From contig JAFUEZ010000004.1 of the NCBI GenBank assembly GCA_017470115.1, forward strand, positions 1 through 64,000: 64,000 nucleotides of DNA, in the 5' to 3' direction. This document shows, in pieces, positions 33,940 through 44,450 of the stretch. Each line of letters opens with the position of its first letter. Position 1 is the stretch's first letter. Under the pieces are notes generated by a model. The model did not search any database. It worked only from the letters and a program-made list of their open reading frames with translations, and was not told the origin of the DNA. The translations under genes were made by a program, and so were the position numbers. This stretch comes from Bacilli bacterium. Lineage in GTDB: Bacteria; Bacillota_I; Bacilli_A; RFN20; CAG-826.

Positions 33940-35601
33940 CTGACCAAAGTAACTGATTACGCTTATTCCGTAGATGGTGCTCTCTCATTAGGTTTCAAAA
34001 ACGGTGAACTTGTTGATCAGAGTTCCATCTCACAAGGCGTTGGTGCAGCACACTTCACATTAAAAGATAAAGCTTCTACAAATACCCAAACCGTTGATAT
34101 TGGGTTAGAAAGCAAAATTAATGCCTCTAATAAAAAAGATATAGGTATTAATTTTTGCTATAACTCAACAAAACTTGGAAGCTTAAATGGCTATACATAT
34201 AAGGATTTTTCTATACTCGATTCACTAAGAATACTTGAAGAATTTGGCGATGATGAAGGAAATAAATCTAATCTTTTATATGAATATGTATTCGCCATAA
34301 ATAAATATATCAAAGTAATTACAGGAGCTGCATCTTTAGGATCCTTACTTGAAGGTTCTAAAAATGTGTCCCTTGCACAAATTGCTTCATTTTTCTCATC
34401 AGCTCAATTCGATAATTCATATGATTCAATTCAAGATAATTATCTAACCACTCCTTCACTTTACTATCCAAGTAGTGATACATTACGAATCACACTTAAT
34501 CCAAATACAAGCGATGAATTCACATTAATAGTTGATTTTAGCGATGAAGTATTAAATGCGGGTTATTCTTTTGGAATCGGCTTAGAAAACATTAAGATCG
34601 CCGGATATTATGGTAATTTTAGAATTAATTTATTTGAAGCAGATCAAAATAATGATGGAAACGTTACATCTTCAGAAATGTCACGTTTAAAAATTAATGG
34701 ATTTAAAACTGCTAATCCAGATAGTGATCCATATGTTGATTTAGAATATCTTCCTATTTTAGTTAAGATGGGAATTAAAACTACTAATACGCACGAATAT
34801 TCGCTTTCTGGAACCTTAGATTTCCCTGGAGTTGCTGCTCTTTTAGGTCTTAAAGATTTCTCAATCAAAGTTCATTTAACTGTTTTAGACGAAAAAGATG
34901 AAAAAAATGTCCACATGGTTGATGGATATATTGAACTTTTAAAATCAGGAAGTGAAATTAATAATTCATGGTTAACAAGTCACGAATATTATAGAGTTGA
35001 AATCTTTTTAAGAAAAAAAGATGTCTATGTTAAAAAGACTGTTATTAAAAACGGCGCGTTAAGTTCAAATTATAATGTAACTATTGATTATTGGCGCACT
35101 ACTAGCGAACTTTTTACTTCTGATTTAGTTTATTATCTTGTTGTTTATATACTTGGTGTTGGTGAAGGATTATATAACACAATCTACGACATGATTAAAG
35201 ATAGAGAAGATACATATCTAGATTATATACAAGGATTAACTCATGATAAGGCAAATTCAAAACGGACACTAAATTATAAAATAGTTACAGGTATATCAGG
35301 TTATTTAGATATTACTTACAATAAAAATGATGATTATAGTATTTCTAAAGTTTATTTAGATTTTAAAGTGACAGATTTACTTCATATTACAGTGGACGCG
35401 ACAATGGATCAAAGTTTAGCAAATCACTCTTCTACTATGACTTATGTAGATAATTTTATTAACGCGTTTAATTCTAGTAGTTATACTAAAAATCTAGGTA
35501 ATAGAGTTGATCATAACGATACAAGCAACGTTTACGTCTATTCTACTTCTGGATCTTCTTATAAAACTGGAAACTTAACATATAACGGTTCAACTTATTA
35601 A
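33940..35601 (+). pseudogene. 3' part of the large secreted protein, in the +1 frame
   Basis: The +1 frame is open across the 5' part's stop and reads on as AYRLTKVTDYAYSVDG... for about 550 residues of the same composition and repeat style. The total would be about 1,460 residues. The junction lies near 33905-33938, which holds an A5 run (33911-33915) and a C5 run (33925-33929). A missing or extra base there would explain the break. A separate start is possible only at a GTG (34366) with no good ribosome binding site. The segment includes an EF-hand-like DQNNDGNVTSSE near residue 235, a possible calcium site or dockerin-like loop. The product is either a pseudogene, a sequencing error or a phase-variable or recoded gene. 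Confidence 0.65.
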
Positions 35602-35622
35602 TATATAAAGATAATACAAAAA

Positions 35623-35650
35623 CAAAAGGTCCAATTTCTTGGACCTTTTG
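35623..35650. terminator. Bidirectional terminator
   Basis: A perfect 12-bp stem (caaaaggtccaa / ttggaccttttg) with a 4-nt loop, A-rich on one side and T-rich on the other. It ends both the plus-strand large gene and the minus-strand rplM-rpsI operon. Confidence 0.85.
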
Positions 35651-35670
35651 CACAATATATAAACGCGAGA

Positions 35671-36063
35671 TTAACGTTTTGAGAATTGTGGAGCTCTTCT
35701 TGCAGCTTTGAGACCGTATTTCTTTCTTTCTTTTGCTCTTGGGTTTCTTGTTAACATACCAGCAGCTTTGAGTGCACCTCTATCTTCTCCTGCTTCAAGT
35801 AAAGCACGAGCGATACCAAGTCTAACTGCACCTGCTTGTCCAGTGAAACCACCACCTTGAGCAAAGACGATGACGTCATACTTAGCTTCAATGCCTAAAA
35901 TTGTAAGAGGTTGTTTTAAATCAAGAACTAATGTTTCATATGGGAAATAGTCTTTGACATCTCTGTCATTAACAGTAATTTTTCCTGAACCTAATTTAAC
36001 ATAAACTCTTGCAACACTGGATTTTCTTCTTCCTGTACCGTAATAAGTTTTTGCGTTAGCCAT
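35671..36063 (-). CDS. rpsI: 30S ribosomal protein S9
   Basis: The 130-residue protein has the family opening [15 protein letters not shown] and the invariant C-terminus RRAPQFSKR, which reaches the P-site tRNA. Its ATG overlaps the rplM stop by one base and has GGAGG within the end of rplM. It forms the usual rplM-rpsI pair. Confidence 0.97.
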   Translation of the reverse strand: MANAKTYYGTGRRKSSVARVYVKLGSGKITVNDRDVKDYFPYETLVLDLKQPLTILGIEAKYDVIVFAQGGGFTGQAGAVRLGIARALLEAGEDRGALKAAGMLTRNPRAKERKKYGLKAARRAPQFSKR

Positions 36064-36521
36064 TAGTTTTTACCTCCTAAATTTTTGAAAGTTAAGACTT
36101 CAGGGTTTTGAGCTTGTTGTTTGTGCTCAGCACCTTTATAGACTTTAAGTTTCTTGAACATTTGTCTACCAAGTCTTCCTTTTGGTAACATACCCCAAAC
36201 GACTCTCTCGAAAAGTTCCTCTGGATACTTTTCTAACATCTCTTCAAGAGTTCTGATTCTCATACCACCATTGTAGCCACTAACATTGTAATATTTCTTG
36301 TTAATTGGTTTATGTGTACCACTAACGGCAACCTTTTCACAATTAATTACAATAATGTAGTCTCCACAATCTTGGTTTGGTGTCCATGATGGCTTTTCTT
36401 TACCCATTAAGTAGACAGCAATGTTACTTGCTAATCTTCCAAGTGGTAAACCAGCTGCATCTACGACATACCATTTACGTGAGATCTCTTCCTTCTTTAA
36501 ACTTGTTGTTTGTTTATACAT
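36063..36521 (-). CDS. rplM: 50S ribosomal protein L13
   Basis: The 152-residue protein starts at the ATG at 36519-36521, with GGAGG upstream. It shows [16 protein letters not shown], the L13 signature [18 protein letters not shown], and a normal length. It is the first gene of the rplM-rpsI operon. Confidence 0.97.
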   Translation of the reverse strand: MYKQTTSLKKEEISRKWYVVDAAGLPLGRLASNIAVYLMGKEKPSWTPNQDCGDYIIVINCEKVAVSGTHKPINKKYYNVSGYNGGMRIRTLEEMLEKYPEELFERVVWGMLPKGRLGRQMFKKLKVYKGAEHKQQAQNPEVLTFKNLGGKN

Positions 36522-36668
36522 TTCACTATCCTCCATTTTCTTAAAATCTTACCGGGACTTTAATTTCATAAGAATTGTGTCTTAAATAACATATACATTT
36601 TTGCTCTTACTGTCAAGAAAAAATGAAATTTTAAATAATATATTTAAACTTGATAAACAAAAAGAAAA

Positions 36669-36687
36669 GGGATGAAATTTTCATCCC
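36669..36687 (-). terminator. Terminator of galU
   Basis: GGGATGAAA/TTTCATCCC perfect stem, followed on the minus strand by TTTTCTTTTTG. Confidence 0.8.
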
Positions 36688-36711
36688 CAATCAAATTTAT
36701 AAAATTTGAAA

Positions 36712-37587
36712 TTAATCTAAATTCAAACTCTTAATATGTGCTTTAACTCCTTCTTTTAAATCATCACGTTTTAAAGCGACATCAATAATAGCAGTTAAAT
36801 AACCTAATTTATCACCACAATCGTATCTTTTTCCAACAAAATCATAGAAATAAACAGGTTCTTTTTTCATTAAAGATGCAATAGCATCAGTAAGTTGAAT
36901 TTCTCCACCTTTACCTCTAGGAGTTTTTTCAAGTTCATCAAAGATTTTTGAGTTGAATACCCATTTTCCTAAAGAAGCTAAATCGCTTGGAGCAACTTCT
37001 GGGTCTGGTTTTTCAACGATTCCTTTAAGTTCATAAGTTCTGTCGGCTACTTGGCGTTTAACGTCCATTGAACCATATTTATTTATGTTTTCATGAGCAA
37101 CAGTTTGACCACCTACAACAGTGTTTTCACCATTTGCTTCAAAAGCTTCAATAAGTTGTGCAACAGGTGTTTTATTTTCATATAAACAAATATCATCACC
37201 ACAGCAAACAACAAAGTTTTCGTTGCCAACAACTTCTTTTGCTTGTAATACAGCATGCCCTAAACCAAGAAGTTCATGTTGGGTAACATAATGGAATTTA
37301 GCTTTTGTACCGATTTTATGAATTAAATCAGCATATTTATCTTTGCCTAAACTTCTTAATTCTTTTTCATATGCTTCATCAAGTGAATAATACTTTTTAA
37401 TATCATCTTTTCCTTCACTTACAATAATGACAAACTCTTCAATGCCACCTGCAATACATTCTTCAACAATGTAATCTAAAGTAGGCTTATCAATAATTGG
37501 ACACATTTCTTTTGGTACTCCCTTTGTAATTGGGAGGAATCTTGTGCCATGTCCTGCACAAGGAATTACTGCAAATTTAACACTCAT
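36712..37587 (-). CDS. galU: UTP-glucose-1-phosphate uridylyltransferase
   Basis: The 291-residue protein has the nucleotide-binding opening IPCAGHGTRFLPITKGVPKE, where GxGTR is the triphosphate loop, and the family segments VCCGDDI and GIVEKPDPEVAPS. It makes UDP-glucose for glycans and for the galactose pathway, whose genes galK and galM lie about 4 kb away. It is monocistronic between two terminators. Confidence 0.95.
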   Translation of the reverse strand: MSVKFAVIPCAGHGTRFLPITKGVPKEMCPIIDKPTLDYIVEECIAGGIEEFVIIVSEGKDDIKKYYSLDEAYEKELRSLGKDKYADLIHKIGTKAKFHYVTQHELLGLGHAVLQAKEVVGNENFVVCCGDDICLYENKTPVAQLIEAFEANGENTVVGGQTVAHENINKYGSMDVKRQVADRTYELKGIVEKPDPEVAPSDLASLGKWVFNSKIFDELEKTPRGKGGEIQLTDAIASLMKKEPVYFYDFVGKRYDCGDKLGYLTAIIDVALKRDDLKEGVKAHIKSLNLD

Positions 37588-37713
37588 TTTTTCACCTCTC
37601 TATAATTATAAATATATTCAAAATACATTTCAATTTTCTTAGCCTACATAATTTGCATAAAAATATACAGTTTTTGCAGGGTTTTTAAAAATTTTTAATG
37701 CTATCAAAATAAA

Positions 37714-37732
37714 AAGAGGAAAGATTCCTCTT
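37714..37732 (-). terminator. Terminator of the rubrerythrin gene
   Basis: AAGAGGAA/TTCCTCTT with a 3-nt loop, followed on the minus strand by TTTTTATTTTG. Confidence 0.75.
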
Positions 37733-37751
37733 AATATTAATAATTTTTGAA

Positions 37752-38294
37752 TTAATAATTTTCTGCGTTTACTTCAAAGAAGGATTGTGGATGTAAACAG
37801 CATGGGCAAACTTTTGGTGCTTCTTCGCCAACAAAGATATAGCCACAGTTTCTACATTTCCAAATTGTGATACCTGTATCTTTTTTGAAAACTTTAACAA
37901 GTTCTACGTTTTCGAGTAATTTGTTATATCTTTCTTCATGATGTTTTTCAATAGCTGCGACCATTCTGAATTTATTAGCTAAAGCCTTGAAGCCTTCTGC
38001 TTCAGCTGTCTTAGCAAAATCTTCATACATTTCTGTCCATTCATAGTTTTCGCCTTCTGCAGCAGCTTTTAAATTAGCTTTTGTATCGCCTAATTCATCT
38101 AATTCTTTAAACCACATTTTTGCATGTTCTTTTTCGTTTTCTGCAGTTTCTAAAAATAAAGCAGCGATTTGCTCATAGCCTTCTTTTTTAGCTACACTTG
38201 CATAATATGTATATTTATTTCTTGCTTGTGATTCTCCAGCAAAAGCTGTTCTTAAATTTTGTTCTGTTTTTGTTCCTGCGTATTTATTGGCCAT
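37752..38294 (-). CDS. rbr: Rubrerythrin
   Basis: The 180-residue protein has an N-terminal ferritin-like di-iron domain with the expected Glu/His ligands ([37 protein letters not shown]). A C-terminal rubredoxin-like FeS4 site follows (CRNCGY ... CPCC). It reduces hydrogen peroxide in anaerobes, so the organism is probably anaerobic or microaerophilic. An AGGAGG-like site precedes the ATG. Confidence 0.95.
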   Translation of the reverse strand: MANKYAGTKTEQNLRTAFAGESQARNKYTYYASVAKKEGYEQIAALFLETAENEKEHAKMWFKELDELGDTKANLKAAAEGENYEWTEMYEDFAKTAEAEGFKALANKFRMVAAIEKHHEERYNKLLENVELVKVFKKDTGITIWKCRNCGYIFVGEEAPKVCPCCLHPQSFFEVNAENY

Positions 38295-38360
38295 AATTTG
38301 CCCTCCTAGTATTTTTTAATTATAAAAAATAAAACTTTATTATACAACACTAACAACACA

Positions 38361-40514
38361 TTAAGATTGCTTAACATCTTTAATTGATAAACCAATTCTC
38401 TTTTTAGCTAAATCAACAGATATGACTTTAACTTTTACAACATCGTTAATCGACAAAACTTCACTTGGATGTTTTATGAATTTATTTGATATTTGTGAAA
38501 TATGAACTAAACCATCTTGATGAACGTTAATATCAACAAATGCGCCAAAATCAGAGATATTTCTAACTGTACCATTCAAAATCATGCCAACTTTAAGATC
38601 TTCGATTGATTTAACAGCGTTATCAAGTTCAACAATCTTCACATCTTCTCTTATGTCTCTACCTGGTTTTTTAAGTTCATCAACAATATCTTTTAAAGTC
38701 AATAAACCTACATCATTCTCGTTTTTAAACCTATTCAAATCTAACTTAGAAAGTTTAAGGTCTAACATCATTTCATCATCTTCAACTAAGTCAATTTTTG
38801 TCTCTTTGATGATTGCCTTAGCTATTTTATAGCTTTCTGGGTGAACACTGGTTTTATCAAGTGGTTCATTTCCATCAATAATTCTTAAAAATCCTGCAGC
38901 TTGCTCAAAAGCTTTATCACCTAATTTAGGAACTTTCTTAAGTTCTTCTCTATTCTTAAATGGTCCGTTTTTAGCACGATAATCATAAATGTTTTGAGCG
39001 ATAGCTTTATTAATTCCCGAAACATACTTAAGTAATGATACGCTTGCGGTATTAACATTAACTCCAACATTATTAACACAATCTTCAATTACAGTTGAAA
39101 GTGTTTCAGATAATTTCTTTTGATCTAAATCGTGTTGATATTGCCCAACACCAATTGATTTTGGATCAATTTTAACAAGTTCACTTAAAGGATCCATTAA
39201 ACGTCTAGCAAGTGAAATTGCACTACGCTTTTCTACTGGTAAATTTGGAAATTCTTCTTCGCCAAGTTTTGATGCGCTATAAACTGATGCTCCACTTTCA
39301 TTAACGATATAAATTTTTATAGGTAAATTATTTTCTTTAACAATAGAAGATAAAATTTCTTCACTTTCTCTACTTGCTGTTCCGTTACCTAAGGCAATGT
39401 AATCAATCTTTTTGGTTTTAAATATCTTAAGTAATCCTAATTTTGCTCTTTCTACTTCTTCTTTTGAATTTGCAGTAATATAGGCAACGCCAATACAACC
39501 AAAATCTGGAGTTCCTTGAGAATCAATTAAAGCATATTTACATCCTGTTCTAAATCCTGGGTCAAAACCTAATATATTTTTATTTTTTAGAGGTGGATAC
39601 ATCAAAAGACTCTTAAGATTTTTCTTAAAAATTTCTAATGATTTTTCACTAGCTTTTTCAAATAAATCACTTCTAATTTCATTTTCAATACTAGGCATGA
39701 TTAAACGTTTCATTGCATCAGCTACAATTTCAACATATAAATCATTAAATTGAGGTTTTATATTGTATCTACGTTTAACTTCTAAATTCAAATAATCAGC
39801 ATCATAATCGAGAAAAACCTTTAAACATTTCTCGTTTTCTCCTCTATTAATTGCCAAATATCTATGAGGAGGTATGGTGCTTATCTTTTCACTATAATCC
39901 TTATACATCTCATATGTATTACGTTCATCTTTAGCAATTTCGACACTATGAATTTGTCCATCTTTTTCTAAATAAGCTTTAATGAGTTCTCTAATTTTTG
40001 GATCATCACTAATTGTTTCTGCAACAATATCTTTTGCGCCTTGAAGAGCCTCATCAGCACTTTTAACTCCCTTTTCTTCATTTATAAATTCTTTAGCGTA
40101 TTCATATAAATTAACCGAAGTATCTTCGTTCAAAATTACATCAGCAAGTGGTTGCAATCCTTTTTCTTTTGCAACGCTTCCTCTTGTTTTCTTTTTAGGT
40201 TTGTATGGTCTATATAAATCTTCAAGTTGAGAAAGAGTCTTAACGTTTTCAATTTGCTCTTTCAATTCATCAGTTAACTTGCCTTGTTCATCAATCGACT
40301 TTAAAACTGTATTGATTCTTTCATCAAGATTTCTTAAATAAGCGAGTCTTTCTTCTAATTTTCTTAAATCTGCATCTGTTAAATTTCCAGTTACTTCTTT
40401 TCTATAACGTGCAATAAATGGAATTGTGTTTCCTTCGTCCATTAATCCAATTGCAGCTTGAAGATTCTTTTCATTTATATTTAATTCTTCATGTAATCTT
40501 TTTAATATATCCAT
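38361..40514 (-). CDS. tex: Tex-family RNA-binding transcription accessory protein
   Basis: The 717-residue protein starts at the ATG at 40512-40514 with GAGGT upstream. It shows the Tex N-terminal helices (GNTIPFIARYRKEVTG), the YqgF-like domain (NILGFDPGFRTGCKYALID), the double helix-hairpin-helix region (NTASVSLLKYVSGINKAIAQ) and a C-terminal S1 domain (GMILNGTVRNISDFGAFVDI). It is a cytosolic housekeeping protein. No frame damage. Confidence 0.93.
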   Translation of the reverse strand: MDILKRLHEELNINEKNLQAAIGLMDEGNTIPFIARYRKEVTGNLTDADLRKLEERLAYLRNLDERINTVLKSIDEQGKLTDELKEQIENVKTLSQLEDLYRPYKPKKKTRGSVAKEKGLQPLADVILNEDTSVNLYEYAKEFINEEKGVKSADEALQGAKDIVAETISDDPKIRELIKAYLEKDGQIHSVEIAKDERNTYEMYKDYSEKISTIPPHRYLAINRGENEKCLKVFLDYDADYLNLEVKRRYNIKPQFNDLYVEIVADAMKRLIMPSIENEIRSDLFEKASEKSLEIFKKNLKSLLMYPPLKNKNILGFDPGFRTGCKYALIDSQGTPDFGCIGVAYITANSKEEVERAKLGLLKIFKTKKIDYIALGNGTASRESEEILSSIVKENNLPIKIYIVNESGASVYSASKLGEEEFPNLPVEKRSAISLARRLMDPLSELVKIDPKSIGVGQYQHDLDQKKLSETLSTVIEDCVNNVGVNVNTASVSLLKYVSGINKAIAQNIYDYRAKNGPFKNREELKKVPKLGDKAFEQAAGFLRIIDGNEPLDKTSVHPESYKIAKAIIKETKIDLVEDDEMMLDLKLSKLDLNRFKNENDVGLLTLKDIVDELKKPGRDIREDVKIVELDNAVKSIEDLKVGMILNGTVRNISDFGAFVDINVHQDGLVHISQISNKFIKHPSEVLSINDVVKVKVISVDLAKKRIGLSIKDVKQS

Positions 40515-40752
40515 TATTTTTACCTCGTTAAAATTATACAAAAAGTTTCCTTGTTTTTATATCAAAATATAAAAATGTCAGGGTTTTGCGTTGTTTTTTA
40601 TTATCTTTTATTTGTAATATAAATTCTATTCGCACTTCTTTAAAAAAGGTTTAATTTTATTATCAAATGTGGAAAAATTTGACAAAAAGAGGGAAATAAT
40701 ATCTTAGTTTATTAAAATAGAATTAATTTACATTTCAAATGACTTAAAAAGT

Positions 40753-40781
40753 TTGATTTAAAACATAAAGTCAAATATGAT
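40753..40781 (+). promoter_or_regulatory. Promoter of hpt
   Basis: TTGATT at 40753-40758, a 17-nt spacer and TATGAT at 40776-40781; AAAGGA and the ATG at 40807 follow. Confidence 0.6.
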
Positions 40782-40806
40782 AAATACACTTTAAAGGAAA
40801 TTGATT

Positions 40807-41376
40807 ATGGCAAATGAAATCGTTTTAACAAGAGAAGAAATTCAAGAAGCAGTTCAATCAATTGCTGATAAATTAAATGAAAGATTTAAAAAACAAAAAA
40901 GTATTCCTGTTTTTATTGGTGTTCTTAAAGGAGCAATGCCATTTTTTCAAGACCTAGTTAAAAAATGTAACTTTGATATGAAACTTGATTACATTCAAGT
41001 ATCAAGTTATAGCGGAACTTCTACTACTGGAGTCATTCATTTATTAAAAGATGTTTCAGAAGATTTAAACGGAAAAGAAGTTTTTATTGTTGAAGACATT
41101 ATTGATACTGGATTGACTTTAAGCTATTTAAAACAATACTTAAAAGTTAAATATAATCCAAAATCAGTCACACTTATTAGTCTCATCGACAAAAAACCTC
41201 TAAGAAAGGTTGATCTAACTGTTGATTATGCAGGTGTTTCGATGATTGAAAATAAATTCTTATGTGGTTATGGACTTGACTACAAAGAAATGGCAAGAAA
41301 TACCGATTACATCTTTGTTCCAACAAAAGCACAACTTGCAAAACGGGACAAGTTACTAGAAGAAAAAAAGGATTAG
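40807..41376 (+). CDS. hpt: Hypoxanthine phosphoribosyltransferase
   Basis: The 189-residue protein starts at the ATG at 40807, with AAAGGA upstream. It has the PRPP-binding motif VFIVEDIIDTGLT and the HPRT segments FIGVLKGAMPF and YIQVSSYSG. It salvages hypoxanthine (and guanine) to the nucleotides. It is the only plus-strand gene between 35.6 and 53.0 kb. Confidence 0.93.
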   Translation: MANEIVLTREEIQEAVQSIADKLNERFKKQKSIPVFIGVLKGAMPFFQDLVKKCNFDMKLDYIQVSSYSGTSTTGVIHLLKDVSEDLNGKEVFIVEDIIDTGLTLSYLKQYLKVKYNPKSVTLISLIDKKPLRKVDLTVDYAGVSMIENKFLCGYGLDYKEMARNTDYIFVPTKAQLAKRDKLLEEKKD

Positions 41377-41390
41377 CAAATCCTTTTTTT
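41363..41390. terminator. Terminator overlapping the end of hpt
   Basis: AAAAAAAGGATT and AATCCTTTTTTT pair around a 4-nt loop. The stem overlaps the hpt stop codon and can act in both directions for the convergent hpt and galK genes. Confidence 0.8.
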
Positions 41391-41391
41391 G

Positions 41392-42555
41392 TTACCTAGA
41401 GTATATTTTAAAATTCACTGCCTTATTAGAAATCGAGACTTTAAAGCATCTACTCTTATCAAAATTTGCATTTAAGAATTTTTCGAAATCAAGTGAATAC
41501 TTTTTCTTTACAAATACGATAACTGTCCCTTTAAATCCGCCGCCATGAATTCTAACTGCACCATTATAACCTAAGAACTCAGTGACTTTATTAATGATGT
41601 CTTGAGGGGAGTTTTCAAATTCACCTTCTACAAATGTATTATGCAAATTTTCTTTTGAAGATTTTTGCGAAGCTCTTACACATTCTAAAAATTCATCGAC
41701 ATTATTTTCTCTAATGGCTTTTTCAGCTCTAACAACATTGTAATTTTCTAAGAAGAAATGCTTTGCAATTCGTTTTTCTTTTTCTGTGGCATTTACCTTA
41801 TCAATGCGCTCAAAAATGTTTTCTTCACTGCAATCACGTAAAAACTCTTTTTGCTCTAACAAATATGCAACTTTTTTCATAGCAGCAGGAATCTCAGCAT
41901 ATAAATTAGTTAAATTTGCATGATTGCCTTCGGATTTAATCAAGTAGAGACTTAATGGCATTTTAAAAGGCAAATTAACAATATATGGTTTTTCAATGTT
42001 TTTAAAATCAATATAGTTAGAATTAGCAAAAGATGTTCCAACTTGATCTAATAGTCCGCTTGGTTTGCCAAAATAATTGTTCTCAGAATATTGCCCAATT
42101 TTTGCGATTTCTATTTGCTCAACTTCGCCATCATTATATAAAAAAGAAAGAATATAACCAAAAAGCGATTCCACTGCTGCCGAAGAAGAAACCCCACTTC
42201 CATCTGGAATGTCACTTGTTATATAAGCATCAAATCCACCGATTTTATAGCCGAGCTCTTTAAAACGATAAAGTATTCCTTTACATATAGTTTTTGTTGC
42301 TGGGAAATCGACTGGAGAATATGTTAAATCATCAATCGAGAACTCAAAATACTTATAACCTTTTGAATAAACTCTTACCATATTAGGGTTTGTAGCAACC
42401 GCGGCTTTAATTCTAAGTGAAGAATTTGCCACTAAACACAATCCATGATTATGATCAGTATGATTACCTAAAAGTTCAAATCTTCCACCAGTATCAAAAT
42501 AATATTCTGCTCTTCTATTGAATGTTCTTTTAAAATGAAATTCTAAATTAGTCAT
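41392..42555 (-). CDS. galK: Galactokinase
   Basis: The 387-residue GHMP kinase has the galactokinase signature GRFELLGNHTDHNHG. The ATP loop follows (PDGSGVSSSAAVES), and the C-terminal GHMP motif is GGGFKGTVIVF. It phosphorylates galactose to galactose-1-phosphate. It is the last gene of a five-gene minus-strand run starting at 46072. galT and galE are not in the window. Confidence 0.93.
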   Translation of the reverse strand: MTNLEFHFKRTFNRRAEYYFDTGGRFELLGNHTDHNHGLCLVANSSLRIKAAVATNPNMVRVYSKGYKYFEFSIDDLTYSPVDFPATKTICKGILYRFKELGYKIGGFDAYITSDIPDGSGVSSSAAVESLFGYILSFLYNDGEVEQIEIAKIGQYSENNYFGKPSGLLDQVGTSFANSNYIDFKNIEKPYIVNLPFKMPLSLYLIKSEGNHANLTNLYAEIPAAMKKVAYLLEQKEFLRDCSEENIFERIDKVNATEKEKRIAKHFFLENYNVVRAEKAIRENNVDEFLECVRASQKSSKENLHNTFVEGEFENSPQDIINKVTEFLGYNGAVRIHGGGFKGTVIVFVKKKYSLDFEKFLNANFDKSRCFKVSISNKAVNFKIYSR

Positions 42556-42571
42556 AAAAACCCCTCAAAAC

Positions 42572-43555
42572 TCAACTCTTTTTCTTAAATTTGTATATTG
42601 TTGAATGTTTATATTGCTGTTCATGTTTTAAAATAATTGAATTGTGATCTAATAACCACTTTTCAGTTTCTAAAGCTATACCTCTTCTTAAAGGAGATAT
42701 ATTTTCATTATTAAACTTCATATCAGAATTAGTATTGTCAACATAAATATTAATTGCAGGATAATCTGTTTGAATATTTAATTGGATATCTTTATTTGAT
42801 AAAATCACTTTTCCGCAATTATCATCAAACTTAAAACAATCATCAAATGTCCCCTTAAAATTCTTCTTTTCCACATATGCCAAGCGACTATTTAGCTTTG
42901 CAGACTTATTAAAATCATATGCATCACTAACGTGTTCAGAAGAATAAATATATAAATTCTCATCGGTAACAGCAATTATTGATGAATTCATCTTCAAACG
43001 ATGATTTGACACATCATTATCGTCTAAATTGAAATACATATGATTAGTTAAACTAAGTAAAGTTGCCTCTTTAGGAGTTGATGCTTTATGAGTGATTTTA
43101 AATTCGTTCTTTTCTTTTGAAATTGAATAAATTACATAAATATTTGCTCCACCAGGAAAGCCGTTTTCACCGCTTCTTGTCTTAATGTTAAACGAAACAT
43201 CAACTTTTTTGTTCGATTCTTTGATTTTATATTTCCAATTTTTAAAAGAAATGGATTTGAGATTTCCCCCATGCAAGCACAAATTACTTCCTGCTTCGCT
43301 TTCCAAACTATAAGGATTTCCAAATAGAATCCCTTCTTTTTTAATTCGTCCTGCAACTACTCCTACTGTTTTACCAAAAAATTGCGTAGAAAATTTATAA
43401 TCATCTAATGTTTTTGGCTCAAGAATCATTCTACGATTATCAAACATTAAAGAATAAACCCCTGCTCCAAAAGAGCAAAGAGTCATTTTTAATCCGCACT
43501 CATTATCAACTTTAATCAAAGTTGTATCTTTTATTGTTTCTGTTGATACTTTCAT
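42572..43555 (-). CDS. galM: Aldose 1-epimerase (mutarotase)
   Basis: The 327-residue protein has the family pattern: GKTVGVVAGRIKKEG early, SLTNHMYFNL in the middle with the catalytic His, and RRGIALETEKW near the end with the catalytic Glu. It interconverts alpha and beta galactose for galK. It lies 16 nt upstream of galK. Confidence 0.9.
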   Translation of the reverse strand: MKVSTETIKDTTLIKVDNECGLKMTLCSFGAGVYSLMFDNRRMILEPKTLDDYKFSTQFFGKTVGVVAGRIKKEGILFGNPYSLESEAGSNLCLHGGNLKSISFKNWKYKIKESNKKVDVSFNIKTRSGENGFPGGANIYVIYSISKEKNEFKITHKASTPKEATLLSLTNHMYFNLDDNDVSNHRLKMNSSIIAVTDENLYIYSSEHVSDAYDFNKSAKLNSRLAYVEKKNFKGTFDDCFKFDDNCGKVILSNKDIQLNIQTDYPAINIYVDNTNSDMKFNNENISPLRRGIALETEKWLLDHNSIILKHEQQYKHSTIYKFKKKS

Positions 43556-43557
43556 AT

Positions 43558-44448
43558 CTATTTATCTTTAAATTTTGAAATTTCTGGAGTTGTAGCGCTC
43601 TTGGACATAAGAGTTACTCTTGCTAATTCGTTTCCAAATGCTACTGATTCTTTTAATGATTTACCACCCAAAACATGGTCAACAATACCACTTGTTAATG
43701 CATCACCGCAACCAATGGTATTCACAAAATCAAAGACTTCTTCAACATGAACAAAATCAATTTTTCTTAAATCTTCGCCGAAATAAATATCATTACTTCC
43801 ATGAGAAACTACTACTTTTTGAGCTCCTCTAGCTAATAAACCACTTGTTAAGTCTTTATTTGCAAGATCGATACCCATTAAAGCTGTTGCTTCATGAATA
43901 TTGCATTTAATTAAATAGAATTTATCGAGATATTTCTTAACTTTTAAAACTTTTGTTGGAGAAATTGCATCCATCATATACTTTTTATTTGGATAATTCT
44001 CAAATAAATAATCAATTGTTTCTTGTGTGATGTTTGTGTCGATAAGAATAACATCGTGCTTTTCAATTAATTCTTTATTTGCTTTCAAGAAATCGACATT
44101 AATCACTTCGTCAATTCGATTATCACAAATCGCTTCCGCTAAATCGTGATTTGAATCATTAATAGCAACAAAACTACCAGTAGGTAAATCAGTTTCAGGA
44201 CAATATAGTTTAATGCCTAAATTAATAAGCTCAGCTTTTAAAGATTTGCCTAAATCATCATTTCCAATAGCTGTGATGAAATCAACATCATTACCTAAAC
44301 GAGCTAAATTTTCAGCGATATTTCTCATAACACCGCCATTTGAAACACTGACTTCGCCAATGTTAGACACCCTTTTTATGAGTTTATCTTTACTAGTAGC
44401 AATAAAATCAATATTACACCCACCAATAAGCAGCATCGAATTCTTCAT
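43558..44448 (-). CDS. psuK: PfkB-family sugar kinase, probably pseudouridine kinase
   Basis: The 296-residue protein has the PfkB N-terminal segment GGCNIDFIA and GGVMRNIAENLARLG, with the C-terminal anion-hole motif NTIGCGDALTSG. It is directly next to psuG (2-nt gap), the usual PsuK-PsuG pair, and would phosphorylate pseudouridine to the 5'-phosphate. The family alone cannot separate it from ribokinase; the neighbour decides. Confidence 0.82.
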   Translation of the reverse strand: MKNSMLLIGGCNIDFIATSKDKLIKRVSNIGEVSVSNGGVMRNIAENLARLGNDVDFITAIGNDDLGKSLKAELINLGIKLYCPETDLPTGSFVAINDSNHDLAEAICDNRIDEVINVDFLKANKELIEKHDVILIDTNITQETIDYLFENYPNKKYMMDAISPTKVLKVKKYLDKFYLIKCNIHEATALMGIDLANKDLTSGLLARGAQKVVVSHGSNDIYFGEDLRKIDFVHVEEVFDFVNTIGCGDALTSGIVDHVLGGKSLKESVAFGNELARVTLMSKSATTPEISKFKDK

Positions 44449-44450
44449 AG

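Noticed and set aside
34366-35601. Independent gene starting at the GTG at 34366
   Set aside because: No ribosome binding site, and the frame is open far upstream with the same sequence style, so it is the continuation of the frameshifted large gene.
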